From Psychrobacillus sp032154225 (lineage in GTDB: Bacteria; Bacillota; Bacilli; Bacillales_A; Planococcaceae): 64,000 nt of DNA. Numbering within the stretch: the first letter of the stretch is position 1; each line of letters starts with the position of its first letter. Of the stretch, positions 9,710-19,392 are shown in pieces. The position numbers and the translations under genes were made by a program. Location of the stretch: assembly GCF_032154225.1 (NCBI RefSeq), contig NZ_JALDYF010000005.1:186001-250000 (forward strand). The letters run 5' to 3'. The notes under the pieces were generated by a model. That model made no database searches. It was given only the letters and a program-made list of their open reading frames with translations, and had not been told where the DNA came from.

Positions 9710-9770
9710 AGCTTTGTGGTTCGATATGGATAATCAATTTGTTAATGTACTTCTGAGAAAAATTCATCCA

Positions 9771-9821
9771 AAACCAAAAAGACTATTAGCGGCGTTAACC
9801 GACTAATAGTCTTTTTGGTTT
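9771..9821 (-). terminator. Strong terminator of the sortase-adhesin operon
   Basis: Perfect 19-bp inverted repeat (AAACCAAAAAGACTATTAG and its complement) with a 13-base loop, directly after the adhesin stop. Confidence 0.9.
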
Positions 9822-9823
9822 TG

Positions 9824-12800
9824 TTATGCTTTTGTCGTTTTTCTTCTATTGAACATAATCCAAAGTCCGACAAGAATCGATGCTAGACCTGCAAATAATG
9901 TTCCGTATGGATATGTGTCACCTGTTTGAGGTAAAACATTTTTTCCATTAGCACCTAACGCATTAGAATCTCCTGCGTTCGATACGTTTCCTGCATTATT
10001 TCGATCGCCTTCGCTCGATACATTGCCCGCATTATTTGGATTTCCATTACCCGTTGTGTTTCCAGCGTTATTCGGATTTCCTGGGTTATTTGGATTTCCC
10101 GGAGTACCTGGCGTTCCTGGGTTACTTGGATCTCCCGGAGTACCTGGTGTTCCCGGGTTACTTGGTGTTCCCGGGTTACTTGGATCTCCTGGAGTACCTG
10201 GTGTTCCCGGGTTATTTGGATCTCCCGGAGTACCTGGTGTTCCCGGGTTATTTGGATCTCCCGGAGTACCTGGTGTTCCTGGCTTATTCGGATCTACTGG
10301 TGGTGTTCCCGGATCTACTGGGAAACCTCCACCCCCGCCTGTAGAAACTCTAACATTCGTTTTTTCAACTAATGTAGTTTGCTCTTGTTTTTCTGTTATT
10401 TCGAACTCTACTGGTGTTTTATCTAACTTATAACCAGCAGGAGCTTTTGTTTCTACTAACTGATATTTCCCAACCGGTAAATCTTTCAAACTGATTTCAC
10501 CGTTAGTATCAGTTGTTAAGTCGGCTACATCTATTCCTGGAACAACATCATATATAGGGTTGTTGTCTCCATCTAAAGTACCTGTATCTTTTCTTAACTC
10601 GAAAATTGCCCCTTTTAGTTTCTGAGATTTGTTCGAATTATATTTTGTTAATGTTACAGAACGATCTGTTTTAGTGTTTTTGATTGTTTCTTTTACAATC
10701 GCTCCATTAACTCGTGCATCTGAATCTAGTACAATCGTTTTTTCAGTTTTATCAAGAATATAATCTGCATGTGATTCTATTTCTTTTAAAGTATAGCTAT
10801 CGTATGGAAGTCCAGTAAACGTCAAGACACCATTTACGGTTGTTCCGTTCTTCTTAACAGAGCCATCCTTATTAGAAAGTTCAAATTTAACTCCATCTAA
10901 AAGAATTAAATTATCAGCAGCATCTACTTTTGTAATAACTATTTCTCCTTGACCACGTTTATTTTTAATTTCTCCTACATCGTCCATGTCTGTTTGATCT
11001 GGTTCAATTATAAAAGGAGCTGTATTAAGGTCAGCTGCATCTGGTAATAAGTAATAGTTTGGTGCTTTTACTTCTTTAAAGTAATAGGTACCCGCTGGTA
11101 AATTATTGATAGTAATCTTACCATTACTACCAGTTGTTAATTCGGCTACTGTAATATCATCATTGTCAGCATCCTTAGTCACTTTTACATCACTTGAATC
11201 GTATAACTCAAATTCTGCTCCTACTAATGGTGCATGAGTATCTTCGTCAACTTTAGTAAGTGTAACAGCTTGCTTAATTATTTCGTTTTCCACTGTTGCG
11301 GCGATTACATCAGCAGTTACTAAGATATTGGTAGCATCATTTACTGTGATATTTGGAATACCTGTTGCCCCAGCATAGCCAGTTGGTGGCGTTAATTCTT
11401 TAACTTCATATACACCATATTTTACATTTGTAAATGTTGCAAGACCTTCACTATTTGATGCTGAAGATGTGTACAGCACTGTATTATCACCGACAACATT
11501 CAATGTGAACACTGCACCTGATAATGATGTACCGCCATCTTTGTCTGTTTTCTTGATGAGAAGATCACCCTGTTTGAAATTCGTTGCTGTTTTTGAAAGT
11601 GCTACTGTTTGACCGTCAATGACTTTATAATTCACTGTTGTTGGGTTAGTCGTATCGAAATAGTATAAATTCAATGGGACAGTTTCAACAAGTCGGTAGT
11701 CACCCGCTTCAAGTTCATCAATATAAATCTCACCATTCACATCTGTTATTAAACTTTCTTTGCCGACAACATCTTTATAGACCGAGTCAGCGGTATCTAA
11801 CAATTGAAGTTTAAACTCAACACCTGCAAGTAAGTCTCCAGTAATTTCATCTGTTTTCACTAACTTAATTGCTTGATTAAATTTTTTGTTCGTTACATTT
11901 ATCGGTTCTAAGACATTATTTAGATTTACTTTTACACGGTTTTTATACGGCGACGACTCCTTGTCATAAAACGCTGGAGCCTGCGTTTCAATTAGGAAGT
12001 AGTTACCTTTTTGTCCTAATTTTGATTTAAAAGTGTACTCACCATCAACACTCTCAGAAACTCTTTCAATTAGAATACCTCCCGATGCTGCTGTCCAAAG
12101 TTCAAACACTGCACCATCTAATTTTTTAGTATTGTCATCTGCGTCAACCTTCGTAATAACAAATTGACCTTTAGTATTCGATGCGCTACCTGAGAATGTA
12201 AAATTTTGATTGTAATTAGCAGTCTTACCAGCATGATTAGTTGTATCATCTGAAGTGTAAGTTAGTTTTGCTTCATTTACAACTGTTTGTGAACCTCCTC
12301 CACCTAAGAAGAAAGTGTCGTATTTTACACGGTACGCTTTATCGATTGTACGATTAAAGTCGATAGTAAATGTTGAATCCATGTCGGTAAATGAAACGTC
12401 ATACAGCCCGTCACCAGGATCATGACATATGCCTTCAGTAGGATTTGAGTTCGTTCCACTAAAATTCATTTCACAAATTTTGAACGAATCTTCATAAATC
12501 TTTTGGTTCGGATTGCCAGCCAAATCATCACCTACTGTATCTTTAATGATTGCATTGGTAAGTGTTGACTGGTTCCAATTTAGATTCATCGTCCAATTCA
12601 ATTTTGTTGAACCAGTTCCAGTTTGGCTGGCTACCTTCGAAATTAAATTTTGTGAATGCTCAACCGGAACTGTAACGTTATTCCATGCTGCTGAGTAAGG
12701 TCCAACTGAATAAGTTCCGCTGAGAGTAGCGTTATTTGAAACACTATCTTTTGTGTTATTCGGTGTGTAGAAATCGTCTTTGTCCTTCGATTCATACACA

Positions 12801-15262
12801 ATTCGATATGGCTTGGTGATCGTATTGCTAAATTCAATCGTGAATGTATTTTCTAATGGTGCAGATGTTAATGTGTAATTGGTACCTTCCGTTAAAGCAA
12901 CTCCATCAATCGTTCCATTTCCACCGCTTGATAAATTTAGTGGATACACTTTGATTGAATCACGATCAACTACTTGTGTGTCGGATAATGTGTCTGTAAA
13001 TACAGCACTCGTAATATCATCGAAGTTGTAGTTAATTCCAACTTCCCATTCAAATGTTTTCGTTTGATAATTATATTTACCTTCTTTGTACCCTTTGTTT
13101 TTTTGTTGGTCATTGATTACTACCGCATTTGAATGAGTAGAACTGTATGTTTTTCCATCCCATTCCAATGTCCCAATATTGTTATATGCGTCAAGATTCG
13201 TTTCTGCTTGAACATCATATTTTGTTGTGTACGTAATTGTGATTGGACTTCTTACTGTGCCCGTGAATTGAATGTCAAATCCATTTTTACTGTTGTTGGT
13301 ATAAACGTGCGTCACCTCAGTATTACTACCGTAACTGACAACCGGCGTTCCAACAACACCTAAATTACTATTTTCGAAAACATCGTTTAATAGCGGATTT
13401 GTCATCTCATAACCCGCATTATTTAACACAATTGTCCAGTCTACTGTTTTCGTTTGATAGTTAAGATTTGCATTTGATTTTCTGATTACGTTTTGTCCAT
13501 AAAGAGCAGTAGCTGTTTTAGAATCAGATAAACGGTCACTACGAACAACTGTGTTTCCAAGGTTAATGTTAGAGCCCTTTATTAAATCATTTGGTTTTGT
13601 TTGATATTTGATTTCGAATGGCTCAGATACTGGTTTTAATAATTCAATCTCAAATCCTTTTGCAGACGTTTTGTCGGTTTCTGTTGTAACACCATCAGCC
13701 TGTAAGTACCGAACCTTGTAGTCCATTCCTAATATAGGACCGCCAGTAACGGTAATATCCCCAGTAAATTCGTGCTTATCCAAATTAGACGTCCATTTGT
13801 CAGTAATTTTAGTCCCAACTGTTAACGTTTTGCGATTTTCATTGACTTTAACTGTCCATGTTGCTGTTTCATTAGCTTTAGTCGTTTGGGCTGTCGTTTT
13901 ATTTACCGACTTAGTTAAAGGTGCACCATATTGAATAGTTGTTGAAAGAGCCGGTGTAGACTTCAAATTAAAATTCGCTACATTACTCACTGTTTGGCTA
14001 GCGTTATCAGTATCTCCAGGAATTGTTCTGTAGATAATTTCATACGCATATTTACCTTCTAGATTTAACTTGAAGTTAGTTGCAGTATCGCTTGGTGCTG
14101 TATATGAAGCTGTAACATCCACTTTAGCACTTTTAGTTCCAACTGCATCTACTGTGTATCTATTAACTTTCAGTGAATTTGTATCGTATTTGTGGTTACC
14201 TGTCAGTACATCACTGAATTCACTCCCAGTCTTAAGGTCAACCATCTCAGTGTTGACATTAACTGTCCACTCTACAAAGGTACTGTTTTTTCTATCTGCA
14301 TTTTCTTGTGCGACAGTTTTATCAATTGTTTTTCCACCTTTTGGTTGGAAATACAGTTGAATCGTTTCTTCACCACCAGCCATTGGCAGTTTCAATTCTT
14401 GCTCTAGTTCGTTACTAGAAGAACTAAATATAGCTTTGATGTTAAAATTACCATTCGTTTCAAGTGGTAGAGATACACCTTCTGTTGAAATTGTACGAAT
14501 GTTTTCATTAAATACAATGACCACATTGCCACCAATTATTTTATAAGTCCCCATTGCCACCAACGGGTCATCCTCACTCGGTAAGTCACCAGATCCACTC
14601 ACCGCTTTTAACGGTTCAGGCAATGGATAAGTTAATGTCGAGCCATTTCCATAATTATGGTCAGCAGGAAGTGTAAATTTAATTTCTAAATCAATTTGTT
14701 CGTCCATTGTTGGACGATAACCTGGAACTTTTATTTTCGGATCTGCTGTAATTGTGTGAATAACATTTGGATTCACAGTTGGTTCATTAGTTCCAGCAGC
14801 CAACAGCACTGGGCCCAACAACGCATTCCCTAAAGCTGCTTGTTTTCCACCAGCAACTTGCTCTTCTGCTTGTTCCTCTTCTGGCGCAACTGGCTCTTCA
14901 ACTTGCACTCCAGTAACTTCAACTGCACCAGAACCATCTGTTGCTTGGCCAGCCAACATCGTTACAGTAACAAGACCGTCCACTGAAATAGTGAATGTTC
15001 CTATTTTAGTGCTTCCGATTAATAGGTCACCTGTTTGTACTGTGTCGAATTTATGCTGGCTTTGGATAGAGTATGTTTGCTCTGTTTCCATGCCAGTTCC
15101 TGCTGTAAAGTTCCAAACTAGTGTTGCTTTTCCTGCTTCGTCTACTTGGACTTCGGCAGTAAAGTTTTGGACTGGGTCAGCGTTTGCGCTTGCCGCTAGT
15201 GGTCCTATGAAACTTTGCAAGACTAGTAGGAAAACTAGTGATATAAAACTAATTTTTTTCAT
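9824..15262 (-). CDS. Giant LPXTG-anchored collagen-binding-type adhesin
   Basis: 1812-residue wall-anchored surface protein. A signal peptide (MKKISFISLVFLLVLQSFIGPLAASANA) leads into about 1050 residues of repeated Ig-like adhesin domains. Each restarts with a W-containing strand (VEWTVNVN, ATWTVKVN, VDWTIVLN, FEWEVGIN, LNWTMNLN), as in collagen-binding B-type modules. Six SpaA/Cna-B domains follow (about 1085-1615), each opening like VITKVDADDNTKKLDGAVFEL and closing near Y.L.ET.AP..Y; such domains often form Lys-Asn isopeptide bonds. A Pro/Gly-rich linker (about 1625-1770) leads to LPQTG at about 1777, a membrane helix and NRRKTTKA. It lies 12 bp after a sortase gene, with AGGAGGT before the ATG. 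The binding target is not known. Confidence 0.92.
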   Translation of the reverse strand: MKKISFISLVFLLVLQSFIGPLAASANADPVQNFTAEVQVDEAGKATLVWNFTAGTGMETEQTYSIQSQHKFDTVQTGDLLIGSTKIGTFTISVDGLVTVTMLAGQATDGSGAVEVTGVQVEEPVAPEEEQAEEQVAGGKQAALGNALLGPVLLAAGTNEPTVNPNVIHTITADPKIKVPGYRPTMDEQIDLEIKFTLPADHNYGNGSTLTYPLPEPLKAVSGSGDLPSEDDPLVAMGTYKIIGGNVVIVFNENIRTISTEGVSLPLETNGNFNIKAIFSSSSNELEQELKLPMAGGEETIQLYFQPKGGKTIDKTVAQENADRKNSTFVEWTVNVNTEMVDLKTGSEFSDVLTGNHKYDTNSLKVNRYTVDAVGTKSAKVDVTASYTAPSDTATNFKLNLEGKYAYEIIYRTIPGDTDNASQTVSNVANFNLKSTPALSTTIQYGAPLTKSVNKTTAQTTKANETATWTVKVNENRKTLTVGTKITDKWTSNLDKHEFTGDITVTGGPILGMDYKVRYLQADGVTTETDKTSAKGFEIELLKPVSEPFEIKYQTKPNDLIKGSNINLGNTVVRSDRLSDSKTATALYGQNVIRKSNANLNYQTKTVDWTIVLNNAGYEMTNPLLNDVFENSNLGVVGTPVVSYGSNTEVTHVYTNNSKNGFDIQFTGTVRSPITITYTTKYDVQAETNLDAYNNIGTLEWDGKTYSSTHSNAVVINDQQKNKGYKEGKYNYQTKTFEWEVGINYNFDDITSAVFTDTLSDTQVVDRDSIKVYPLNLSSGGNGTIDGVALTEGTNYTLTSAPLENTFTIEFSNTITKPYRIVYESKDKDDFYTPNNTKDSVSNNATLSGTYSVGPYSAAWNNVTVPVEHSQNLISKVASQTGTGSTKLNWTMNLNWNQSTLTNAIIKDTVGDDLAGNPNQKIYEDSFKICEMNFSGTNSNPTEGICHDPGDGLYDVSFTDMDSTFTIDFNRTIDKAYRVKYDTFFLGGGGSQTVVNEAKLTYTSDDTTNHAGKTANYNQNFTFSGSASNTKGQFVITKVDADDNTKKLDGAVFELWTAASGGILIERVSESVDGEYTFKSKLGQKGNYFLIETQAPAFYDKESSPYKNRVKVNLNNVLEPINVTNKKFNQAIKLVKTDEITGDLLAGVEFKLQLLDTADSVYKDVVGKESLITDVNGEIYIDELEAGDYRLVETVPLNLYYFDTTNPTTVNYKVIDGQTVALSKTATNFKQGDLLIKKTDKDGGTSLSGAVFTLNVVGDNTVLYTSSASNSEGLATFTNVKYGVYEVKELTPPTGYAGATGIPNITVNDATNILVTADVIAATVENEIIKQAVTLTKVDEDTHAPLVGAEFELYDSSDVKVTKDADNDDITVAELTTGSNGKITINNLPAGTYYFKEVKAPNYYLLPDAADLNTAPFIIEPDQTDMDDVGEIKNKRGQGEIVITKVDAADNLILLDGVKFELSNKDGSVKKNGTTVNGVLTFTGLPYDSYTLKEIESHADYILDKTEKTIVLDSDARVNGAIVKETIKNTKTDRSVTLTKYNSNKSQKLKGAIFELRKDTGTLDGDNNPIYDVVPGIDVADLTTDTNGEISLKDLPVGKYQLVETKAPAGYKLDKTPVEFEITEKQEQTTLVEKTNVRVSTGGGGGFPVDPGTPPVDPNKPGTPGTPGDPNNPGTPGTPGDPNNPGTPGTPGDPSNPGTPSNPGTPGTPGDPSNPGTPGTPGNPNNPGNPNNAGNTTGNGNPNNAGNVSSEGDRNNAGNVSNAGDSNALGANGKNVLPQTGDTYPYGTLFAGLASILVGLWIMFNRRKTTKA
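10060..10310. repeat. In-frame minisatellite encoding the PGTPGTPGDPNN linker
   Basis: Tandem units of 36 bp inside the adhesin gene encode PGTPGTPGD(P)NN/SN triplets ending in proline. Units are nearly identical at the DNA level, so slipped-strand changes in repeat number are expected. They form a rigid wall-spanning stalk rather than a CRISPR array. Confidence 0.9.
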
Positions 15263-15274
15263 AGTAACCTCCTG

Positions 15275-15886
15275 TTAGTTTATAGTCTTTATTTTTGCTT
15301 GAACGATTAACCGGTCGGTTGGATTTTTTTTGCCTAGTGGCGTGCATGTAACTAGAGTTAGTAATGCATCTTTTTGATCGTCGAGCACATGTACTTCTGA
15401 TTGGTCTACAACGAATGTGTCAACTATTTCATATTCGTATGTACCAGATTCGGTTTGTACTTCAATGACATCTTGAAGTGCTAGTTCGTCTAAACGATTG
15501 AATTGCTTTCCTTTAGTCGTCGATCTATGTCCCGCTAGTCCAACATTATGAACGTCGAATTCTTTATCAGGCTCAATCATGCCAATTCCTTTTGTTAAAG
15601 AACTTTCACTCGCCCCTTCAAAAATCATCATTTCCAATTCAATTGCCGGAATACGTACGATGCCTCTCGCCCCTTCTAATAATGCTGGTTTCTCTTCATC
15701 AGCATTTGCTTGTACTTCTATTGGCATTTCGGCTTCTTCATGTACACTAATATTCCCTAGGTTTTCAAAAGCTTCTATCAAGTGATCCTGTTTAGAATCT
15801 GAAAATTTTTTTTCGATTTGGGGAGAAAAAATTAAGAAAAAACCTAAAAGTAAAAAACAAATACTGACTATTGTCCGCAATTTCAT
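15275..15886 (-). CDS. Sortase (class C/D-like)
   Basis: 203-residue membrane-anchored cysteine transpeptidase. An N-terminal signal anchor (TIVSICFLLLGFFLIFS) precedes a sortase fold starting near residue 85 (GIVRIPAIELEMMIFEGAS). Catalytic residues are visible: His in VGLAGHRSTT, Cys in LLTLVTCTPLG and Arg in TDRLIVQAKI. The TLVTCTP signature and size fit class C/D sortases more than class A. It is the first gene of a two-gene unit with the LPQTG adhesin (12-bp gap), so that adhesin is the obvious substrate. No pilin-like second substrate is present. Confidence 0.9.
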   Translation of the reverse strand: MKLRTIVSICFLLLGFFLIFSPQIEKKFSDSKQDHLIEAFENLGNISVHEEAEMPIEVQANADEEKPALLEGARGIVRIPAIELEMMIFEGASESSLTKGIGMIEPDKEFDVHNVGLAGHRSTTKGKQFNRLDELALQDVIEVQTESGTYEYEIVDTFVVDQSEVHVLDDQKDALLTLVTCTPLGKKNPTDRLIVQAKIKTIN

Positions 15887-16044
15887 ATCTCCTTTCCTAG
15901 TTTAATCATTCATTCAAAACTTAGGTATTTTCTAAATTACAATTTTTTCTTTTTTTTAGTTCTTTGTCACTTCTTTTATTTGCACTTCTTAGCGGTTCAT
16001 ATTATTTGCAATCAGAAATACCTACTTTATGTTAACCTTTTCCA

Positions 16045-16065
16045 CTGAACAAATTCTGAACAAAT
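16045..16065. promoter_or_regulatory. Direct repeat upstream of the sortase gene
   Basis: TGAACAAATT occurs twice with an 11-bp period (16045 and 16056), one helical turn apart, about 160-180 bp upstream of the sortase start. Same-face phasing suggests a regulator site, but no -35/-10 pair was firmly placed. Confidence 0.35.
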
Positions 16066-16083
16066 TACATTATCAAAATCTAA

Positions 16084-16128
16084 AAAAAACACTAATTTTC
16101 TCAATTCATAAGAAAATTAGTGTTTTTT
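16084..16128 (-). terminator. Terminator of the hybrid kinase gene
   Basis: AAAAAACACTAATTTTCT pairs perfectly with AGAAAATTAGTGTTTTTT (18 bp, 9-base loop), 30 bp past the kinase stop. Confidence 0.85.
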
Positions 16129-16157
16129 TCTTGTAGCTTCATGTTATATTTCCACTA

Positions 16158-19100
16158 TTATTCAATTAATTTATCTAAACCCTCCTTCGCCCCTGGTAAT
16201 GAAATGGTGATTTTTGTTCCAATACCTTCTTCGCTTTCTAATTTAAACGATGCTTTCTTTATCAATTTTAACTTTTTAAAAGGATTCGTAAATCCAATTC
16301 GATCGTTTTTATTGCTTAAAAGCTCTTTTTGTTTTTCAAGAGGAATTCCTACTCCATTATCTTCTATCGTGATGATCACTTGTGACGTGTCACATTGAAT
16401 CGAAAGTTTTAAAATGCCTCCAGATTCTTTTTTGGAAATACCGTGTTGAACTGCATTTTCCACTAATGGTTGAATCGTCATAGAAGGAAGATAGGCTTCT
16501 ATCGTTTCATCTATATAGTATTCAATCGTTAGTCGATCGCCAAAACGCATTTTTTCAATAGCTAAATACGCTTTTGCTAGTTCTATCTCATCTTCTAGTG
16601 GGATAAGCAAATTATATTTTTTATAATCTAATTTTGCTCGGAAAAAGATGGAGAGATATTCCAATGCTTCCCTCGTTTTTTCTTCATCTTGGTAGCTTAA
16701 CCCAATAATTGTGTTCAGCGTATTATAAAGAAAATGTGGTGTAATTTGAGCATTGTAAAAACCCAATTCATTATTAACAGCATCTTCCGCTGATTTTTTC
16801 ATAGCGAGTAACGATTCAATTCTCACCTTCAACTCTTCCGAATCAACAGGCTTTTGTAAGAAGTCGTTTGCACCTGCTTGGAATGAAACAATTAAATCCG
16901 TTAATTGTCCAGCTGCTGTAAGGATGATTATTGGTAATTCAACTAAATCATATTCCATACGGACAATATTACACAGTTCATAGCCAGACATTTCTGGCAT
17001 CATCACATCAACTATCATCAAATCTATCTTTTCTTCTTTCAGTATTTCGATCGCAGCTTCCCCACTATCAACAGCAATGAGATTATACTCAAGCGAGCTA
17101 ATAATATTGATCAGTACTTTTAAATTGGCATACTCGTCATCTACGACTAAAATAGTCTGAGCTTTCTTTCCACTAATTTTCCTAGGTAGTTCTGGCAAAC
17201 TATCTACTTCCCTCTTTGGAATATGAATCACTTCTGTCTCTTGTTCTATAGCCATTATAACTTCTTTTTGTTTTTCATCAGCAAGTGGAATTGTAAATGT
17301 AAAGCGTGACCCCTGACCAACTTCAGAAGTAACCCAAATACGCCCTCCTGAACTTTCTACTATTTGCTTCGTTATACTTAAACCAAGTCCGAGGCCTTCT
17401 TTTTTTCCTAAGCCGCTATTTTCTATTTGATAAAACGTAGAAAATAGTAAATCAAAATGCTCTTCCTTAATACCAATTCCAGTATCTTCTACACATATTT
17501 GCATCTCATTCTCATGCACTTCTGCATGTATTGTAATCTTTCCCCTATGTGTGTAGGTAATTGCATTATAAATAAGATTGAATAACACTTGTTTCAAACG
17601 ATGTTCATCTACAAATAGCAACGGCAAGTTTGTCGGTACTTTGTTTATTAATTTTAACGATTTCGTTGCAGGTATTAAGTAAACCATTTCGGCAAGAACG
17701 TCTTCTATTACGTCCATATTTATAGGTCTTGCAAAAGCGGATATTTCTCTATTTTTAATATTAGATGAAAATAACAGATCTTCTACTAAATTTGCGAGTC
17801 TTCTTCCGATATTATGGATTAATATAACGCTTTCCTGCTGTTGCCGCTTGAGTGGCCCCTCGACACCTTCCATCAATGATTTAGAAAGATTTAAAATACC
17901 ATGTAAAGGCGTACTTAATTCATGAGAAGTTTTCGCCAAAAATTCATCTTTTAGCTGATCGTACACAAGGAGTTCCTTCGACAATTCCTCTACTTTATAA
18001 AAAGCCACTTGCGAACGATGGTTCATTAGTAATGATAAACTTGCTACCATTAATAAAAATAAGAACAGCGAAATACCTACAATATATATTTCAAAAAAGA
18101 ACTCTAAGCCTAGCAATACTCCATAAGCCATAAAAGAGGTTACTGTTACCCTTACATACTCGGTTTCATCGATTTTTTTCTTAAAAACCTTCAAAAGCAT
18201 GATCAATATATACATATAACTGATTCCCACTGTACAAGTTATTAGTAACTGAATATTTTTCAATGGCAAAAATCGAAATATATCGAGTAATGGATTACAT
18301 ATACCAAATAAGAATGCAAGTACCCCTAAGACCGTACAAAAAACAATTGTTCCTTTTTTAAAAAAGCTTAAATAGAAAAAACGATACACAAATAAAATAA
18401 AAAATAGCATGGACAAGCTTATAAATGTCATTTGTATATCAACTTGTACTTTTGCAGTTACATGAGGGAATAGTAAAAACAACCATCTTTCATTTACAGT
18501 AGAATTATATAATCCTTGGAATAAGCAAAAAAAGCTAAAAAACAGTTCATAAATATACTTTTTTCGTTGGAAATACGTAATAAAATAAATAACTGCAAAA
18601 AGTATATACCCAGAAATAAGGACAATATCAAGTAGCTTTGCTGTGTCTTGCTTCACGATAATTTGCTCTTTCGTACCGAAAATTAATGAGGTTACAATTC
18701 CTCCGCGCGCATACTCGTAATTTGCAACTAAAACAACTAGTTCAATTTGATTGTTTATACTATCTGCAAATACAACATGCTTTTTAAAATCATAGCGATA
18801 CTCTGCTTTGTCTTTGGAAGGATTTCCAGCTGCTCCAACTTCTACTCCGTTTATATATACTCTGTTAGCATTACGAATCGTATTTACCTTAATTCCGTAA
18901 AGATCATCCTTTGGAACTTGAATAATTAAACGATATGTTCCAACACCATAGGGAGTCTGTTCTTTTGGAAGTAGCTCGTCCCATTTAGCTGGAACCTTTA
19001 TAAGTTTATGTATCGGTTCATACTTTGTATAAATGTCTACTAATGGATTTGGTGTTATTAATTCATTCGGGTAAAAATCCCAGTTACCGTCGAGCTTCAC

Positions 19101-19256
19101 TACACCGTCCTCATTAAAATTCCAATTTTCTATCGAGAGTGCGCCATTCTCTGCTATTGGAACGTTCGAATTAGGTCGCCATGAATAGTAATACACATTA
19201 AAAATCGTTAGTAAATAGACACTTATTGATATTACAATAGAGGTTTTTCTACTCAT
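16158..19256 (-). CDS. 7TMR-DISM hybrid histidine kinase with two kinase modules
   Basis: 1032-residue membrane sensor. Order: signal-anchor helix; extracellular 7TMR-DISM-type jelly-roll (about 40-190); seven membrane helices (about 200-400); HisKA with phospho-acceptor His near 444 (KTSHELSTPLHG); HATPase (GIGIKEEHFD, GLGLGLSITKQI); receiver domain with Asp near 748 (LMIVDVMMPEMSG) and KP at QKPVDS; then a second, LytS-type kinase module with NAQITPHFLYNTLN (His near 840) and its own ATPase domain (QPLVENAVQHGI, DNGVGIP). I use the ATG at 19256 (MSRKTS), behind GGAGGGG; an ATG 17 codons upstream lacks a good site. No separate response regulator is adjacent. It lies upstream of the sortase operon in the same direction but has its own terminator. 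Confidence 0.88.
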   Translation of the reverse strand: MSRKTSIVISISVYLLTIFNVYYYSWRPNSNVPIAENGALSIENWNFNEDGVVKLDGNWDFYPNELITPNPLVDIYTKYEPIHKLIKVPAKWDELLPKEQTPYGVGTYRLIIQVPKDDLYGIKVNTIRNANRVYINGVEVGAAGNPSKDKAEYRYDFKKHVVFADSINNQIELVVLVANYEYARGGIVTSLIFGTKEQIIVKQDTAKLLDIVLISGYILFAVIYFITYFQRKKYIYELFFSFFCLFQGLYNSTVNERWLFLLFPHVTAKVQVDIQMTFISLSMLFFILFVYRFFYLSFFKKGTIVFCTVLGVLAFLFGICNPLLDIFRFLPLKNIQLLITCTVGISYMYILIMLLKVFKKKIDETEYVRVTVTSFMAYGVLLGLEFFFEIYIVGISLFLFLLMVASLSLLMNHRSQVAFYKVEELSKELLVYDQLKDEFLAKTSHELSTPLHGILNLSKSLMEGVEGPLKRQQQESVILIHNIGRRLANLVEDLLFSSNIKNREISAFARPINMDVIEDVLAEMVYLIPATKSLKLINKVPTNLPLLFVDEHRLKQVLFNLIYNAITYTHRGKITIHAEVHENEMQICVEDTGIGIKEEHFDLLFSTFYQIENSGLGKKEGLGLGLSITKQIVESSGGRIWVTSEVGQGSRFTFTIPLADEKQKEVIMAIEQETEVIHIPKREVDSLPELPRKISGKKAQTILVVDDEYANLKVLINIISSLEYNLIAVDSGEAAIEILKEEKIDLMIVDVMMPEMSGYELCNIVRMEYDLVELPIIILTAAGQLTDLIVSFQAGANDFLQKPVDSEELKVRIESLLAMKKSAEDAVNNELGFYNAQITPHFLYNTLNTIIGLSYQDEEKTREALEYLSIFFRAKLDYKKYNLLIPLEDEIELAKAYLAIEKMRFGDRLTIEYYIDETIEAYLPSMTIQPLVENAVQHGISKKESGGILKLSIQCDTSQVIITIEDNGVGIPLEKQKELLSNKNDRIGFTNPFKKLKLIKKASFKLESEEGIGTKITISLPGAKEGLDKLIE

Positions 19257-19346
19257 CTCTCCACACCCCTCCTCATTAAGACATTTCTTCTTACCCTCAC
19301 TGTACAATGAACCTATTTCACATTACAAGTTAACTTTGCATAAAAA

Positions 19347-19379
19347 TAAGAAGCTCTCGCTTGCGCAAAAAGCTTCTTA
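19347..19379 (-). terminator. Terminator of the peptide/pyroglutamate operon
   Basis: TAAGAAGCT pairs with AGCTTCTTA, 15-base loop, with an A5 left flank giving a U tract on the minus strand, 14 bases past the pxpC stop. Confidence 0.75.
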
Positions 19380-19392
19380 CTTTAAATAACTT

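Noticed and set aside
10060..10310. Possible CRISPR-like array
   Set aside because: The repeats are contiguous 36-bp coding units without unique spacers, in frame within the adhesin.
10023..10433. Plus-strand collagen-like reading frame of 136 codons (PGVPGVPGLF repeats)
   Set aside because: It is the antisense of the Pro/Gly minisatellite in the adhesin gene, has no ribosome binding site and is explained by the sense coding repeat.
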